A stretch of DNA of 64,000 nt, from contig CAJXLF010000007.1 in the NCBI GenBank assembly GCA_913055805.1, positions 1-64,000 on the forward strand. Direction: 5' to 3'. Position numbers and translations under genes: made by a program. The DNA comes from an uncultured Salinisphaerales bacterium. Its GTDB lineage: Bacteria > Pseudomonadota > Gammaproteobacteria > Nevskiales > CAJXLF01. This document shows positions 62,242 to 64,000 of this stretch, piece after piece. The number at the start of each line of letters is the position of its first letter. Positions within the stretch are counted from its first letter, which is position 1. The notes beneath the pieces were generated by a model. It had not been told where the DNA came from. It saw only the letters and a list, made by a program, of their open reading frames with translations, and ran no database searches.

Positions 62242-63560
62242 CCGTTGCCCCGGCCCTGTCGCGAGCGACCGCCGCCACCACCACCGCGGCGCCGGCCGCC
62301 ACCACCGTCCTTGCGCGGCTTGCCATGATGCACACGTTCCTCACGCGGATCGTAATACGGCGGTTTGAGATCACGGACCATGAGACTTTCGTCGGGCGCT
62401 TCCGTGGGCAGACGGTGACCGATGTATTCCTCGATTTCGGGCAGGGAATAAACATAGGTTTCACAGCACAGCGACACGGCATCGCCCTCGGCGCCGGCAC
62501 GTGCTGTGCGGCCGATGCGGTGAACATAGTCTTCCGGATCCTGCGGCAGGTCGAAGTTGAACACGTAGCTCACATCCGGGATATGCAGGCCGCGTGCCGC
62601 CACGTCGGTGGCCACCAGCAGGGGCAGGGTGCCTTCCTGGAATTCGCGCAGCAGGCGCAGGCGCTTCTTCTGCGGCACATCGCCGGACAGGATGGCGGTC
62701 TGCCAGTCATTGCCGCGCAGCATGGCGGCCAGTTTGTCGCCCATGCGCTTGGTGTTGACGAAGATCAGGCCGCGCGCGGGCTTGTGCTTGCCCAGCAGTC
62801 CGATCAGCAGCGGAATCTTGTCGTCGTTGGCTACGTGATAAAGCGTCTGGCGCACGCGGTCGGCGGTGACCTTGTCCGGCTCGATCTCCACCAGCTGCGG
62901 GTCGTTCATGTGCTCGTAGGCCAGCTCCATCACGCGGAAGGAGAGGGTGGCCGAGAACAGCATGTTCATGCGCTTGTCCGGGTGCGGCATACGCCGCAGC
63001 AGGAAGCGGATGTCCTTGATGAAGCCCAGGTCGAACATGCGGTCGGCTTCGTCCAGCACGGCCACTTCAATGGCGCGCAGATCGAACACCTTCTGCTTGA
63101 AGTAGTCGATGATGCGCCCGGGCGTGCCGATGAGAATGTCGACGCCGTCTTCCAGAGTCTTGCGCTGTTTTTCGTAATCGGTGCCGCCGAAGGCCAGGCC
63201 CAGCTTCAGGCCGGTGCTGGCGCCCAGCGCCTCGGCGTCCTTGTGAATCTGCACCGCCAGTTCACGCGTCGGCGCCAGAATCAGCGCGCGCGGCTGGGTG
63301 GGTTTGCGCTGTTCATCAGGGGCGCGGGTCAGCAGGTGATTAAACGTCGCGAGCAGAAAGGCGGCGGTTTTCCCGGTGCCGGTCTGGGCCTGTCCGGCCA
63401 CATCTTTGCCCTTGAGCGCAATGGGCAGGGTTTGCGCCTGAATCGGCGTGCAACGGTCGTAACCAAGACCGTTCAGGGCTTGCATGAGACTGTCGTGCAG
63501 GCCCAGGCTGTCCATCCGCGTGGCGGATAAATGCTGACTGTTGTCGCTTTCGGAATTCAT
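62238..63560 (-). CDS. rhlB: ATP-dependent RNA helicase RhlB
   Basis: A 440-residue DEAD-box helicase, part of the RNA degradosome in enterobacteria. The Walker A is AQTGTGKT, the DEAD motif [13 protein letters not shown], motif III FSATLS and motif [12 protein letters not shown]. The unusual [10 protein letters not shown]-type sequence after DEAD is RhlB-specific (here [17 protein letters not shown]). The tail is a Gly/Arg-rich RNA-binding stretch. The ATG at 63560 is chosen, as an earlier start at 63611 is not conserved. It is divergent from trxA, as in E. coli. Confidence 0.95.
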   Translation of the reverse strand: MNSESDNSQHLSATRMDSLGLHDSLMQALNGLGYDRCTPIQAQTLPIALKGKDVAGQAQTGTGKTAAFLLATFNHLLTRAPDEQRKPTQPRALILAPTRELAVQIHKDAEALGASTGLKLGLAFGGTDYEKQRKTLEDGVDILIGTPGRIIDYFKQKVFDLRAIEVAVLDEADRMFDLGFIKDIRFLLRRMPHPDKRMNMLFSATLSFRVMELAYEHMNDPQLVEIEPDKVTADRVRQTLYHVANDDKIPLLIGLLGKHKPARGLIFVNTKRMGDKLAAMLRGNDWQTAILSGDVPQKKRLRLLREFQEGTLPLLVATDVAARGLHIPDVSYVFNFDLPQDPEDYVHRIGRTARAGAEGDAVSLCCETYVYSLPEIEEYIGHRLPTEAPDESLMVRDLKPPYYDPREERVHHGKPRKDGGGGRRRGGGGGGRSRQGRGNG

Positions 63561-63919
63561 ATAGATGTTATGTGATATAGGGTCTGGCTCCCATGGCCAG
63601 ATGGCGTTCAACCGCCTTTTGATTCAAGCGGTTAAACGTGGTGAATATAAATGCTTGCAAATCTTGCCGAGTTGTACTCAAATAGACTTTGTATCGGGTG
63701 CAGGCATTGTACCTACAAAGGGTCGGGAGTCGAGTTTCCGGCTCGTTGCACCGAACAAATGATCCTACGCGCAAGCTCCGCGCCCCGAATAATACCGTAT
63801 CTTCCGGTTATCCGGTGGCAGCCGCATAACTAACGCGCATGGCCAGACGTTCCCGCCAACGGACCAGCTGACTTCATCACCCGATCCAGTCCGATTCATT
63901 TCACAAGTAGCATAGAGCG
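63561..63919. other. 359-base intergenic region between rhlB and trxA
   Basis: This divergent promoter region contains no credible gene. The short open frames in it have no family-like features. It should hold the promoters of both rhlB and trxA and any trxA-rho leader. No regular palindrome or riboswitch was recognised. Confidence 0.5.
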
Positions 63920-64000
63920 ATGAGTGACCATATAACCTTGACCGACGATAGCTTCGATAGCGAAATTGCTGGCAGCGACCTGCCGATCCTGGTGGATTAC
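63920..64000 (+). CDS. trxA: Thioredoxin, N-terminal part, cut by the window edge
   Basis: The 27 visible residues (MSDHITLTDDSFDSEIAGSD, then LPILVDY) match the first beta-alpha-beta part of thioredoxin 1 up to just before the WCGPC active site. The gene runs past the window end. The rhlB-trxA divergence and the usual downstream rho gene support the call. Confidence 0.93.
   Translation, partial: MSDHITLTDDSFDSEIAGSDLPILVDY

Noticed and set aside
62325-63530. A 401-residue open frame on the + strand opposite rhlB
   Set aside because: The real gene is rhlB with all helicase motifs; the opposite frame is a high-GC artefact.

Overview
The window is chromosomal DNA of a gammaproteobacterium with moderately high GC. 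The evidence is the set of conserved neighbourhoods: pyrE divergent from an exonuclease III gene, mutY followed by yggX, rhlB divergent from trxA, and thiS-thiG next to trmB. Many genes concern fatty acids, alkanes and wax esters: an AlmA-like long-chain alkane monooxygenase, a wax ester synthase/DGAT, a DesT/FabR-like repressor with a desaturase pair, an acyl-CoA dehydrogenase and seven alpha/beta hydrolases. This fits a marine or hydrocarbon-associated lineage of the Alcanivorax or Nevskiales/Salinisphaerales type. The sequence alone does not fix the genus.

Layout. 0-0.1 kb: the edge of a probable IS3-family element. 0.15-10.6 kb: housekeeping (pyrE, xth, AmpG-like transporter, Rieske protein, VOC protein, aldo/keto reductase, phosphoribulokinase, trmB, thiG, thiS, DUF1631). 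10.75-11.14 kb: tRNA-Gly(CCC) followed by repeats that copy the tRNA 3' end. 11.1-16.6 kb: AraC regulator, AlmA, hydrolase, and a secreted hydrolase with a C-terminal anchor. 16.6-20.8 kb: AsmA protein, SRPBCC protein, mutY, yggX. 20.8-21.3 kb: tRNA-Phe with the same kind of downstream repeat, then a 52-residue lipoprotein gene. 21.4-39 kb: lipid metabolism and hydrolases, with a triple-PAS kinase/response regulator pair and a WecA-type transferase. 39-45.5 kb: signalling (PstS-like protein, hybrid kinase, beta-barrel, HPt protein, membrane adenylate cyclase), then maf. 45.8-47.3 kb: an AT-richer glycosyltransferase and a DUF3307 protein. 47.4-57.8 kb: four co-directional genes forming a putative cyclic-nucleotide-linked export module. 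57.9-59.9 kb: methionine salvage (mtnB, mtnD, mtnC). 59.9-64 kb: murI, cysQ, yrfG, rhlB and the start of trxA.

The most interesting unit is 47.4-57.8 kb. Two tandem soluble proteins carry zinc ribbon, class III cyclase, AAA ATPase and helical repeat regions. They are followed by a periplasmic LolA-like protein and an RND/MMPL exporter whose C-terminus is a cyclic-nucleotide-binding domain. Source, sensor and effector of a cyclic nucleotide signal could therefore lie in one operon and gate lipid or lipoprotein transport. The second novelty is the pair of tRNA genes with downstream structured repeats that copy the tRNA 3' tail. These recall the rtT repeats of E. coli tyrT and show a compensatory base-pair change between the two loci. 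No rRNA, CRISPR array, integrase or complete mobile element was found.
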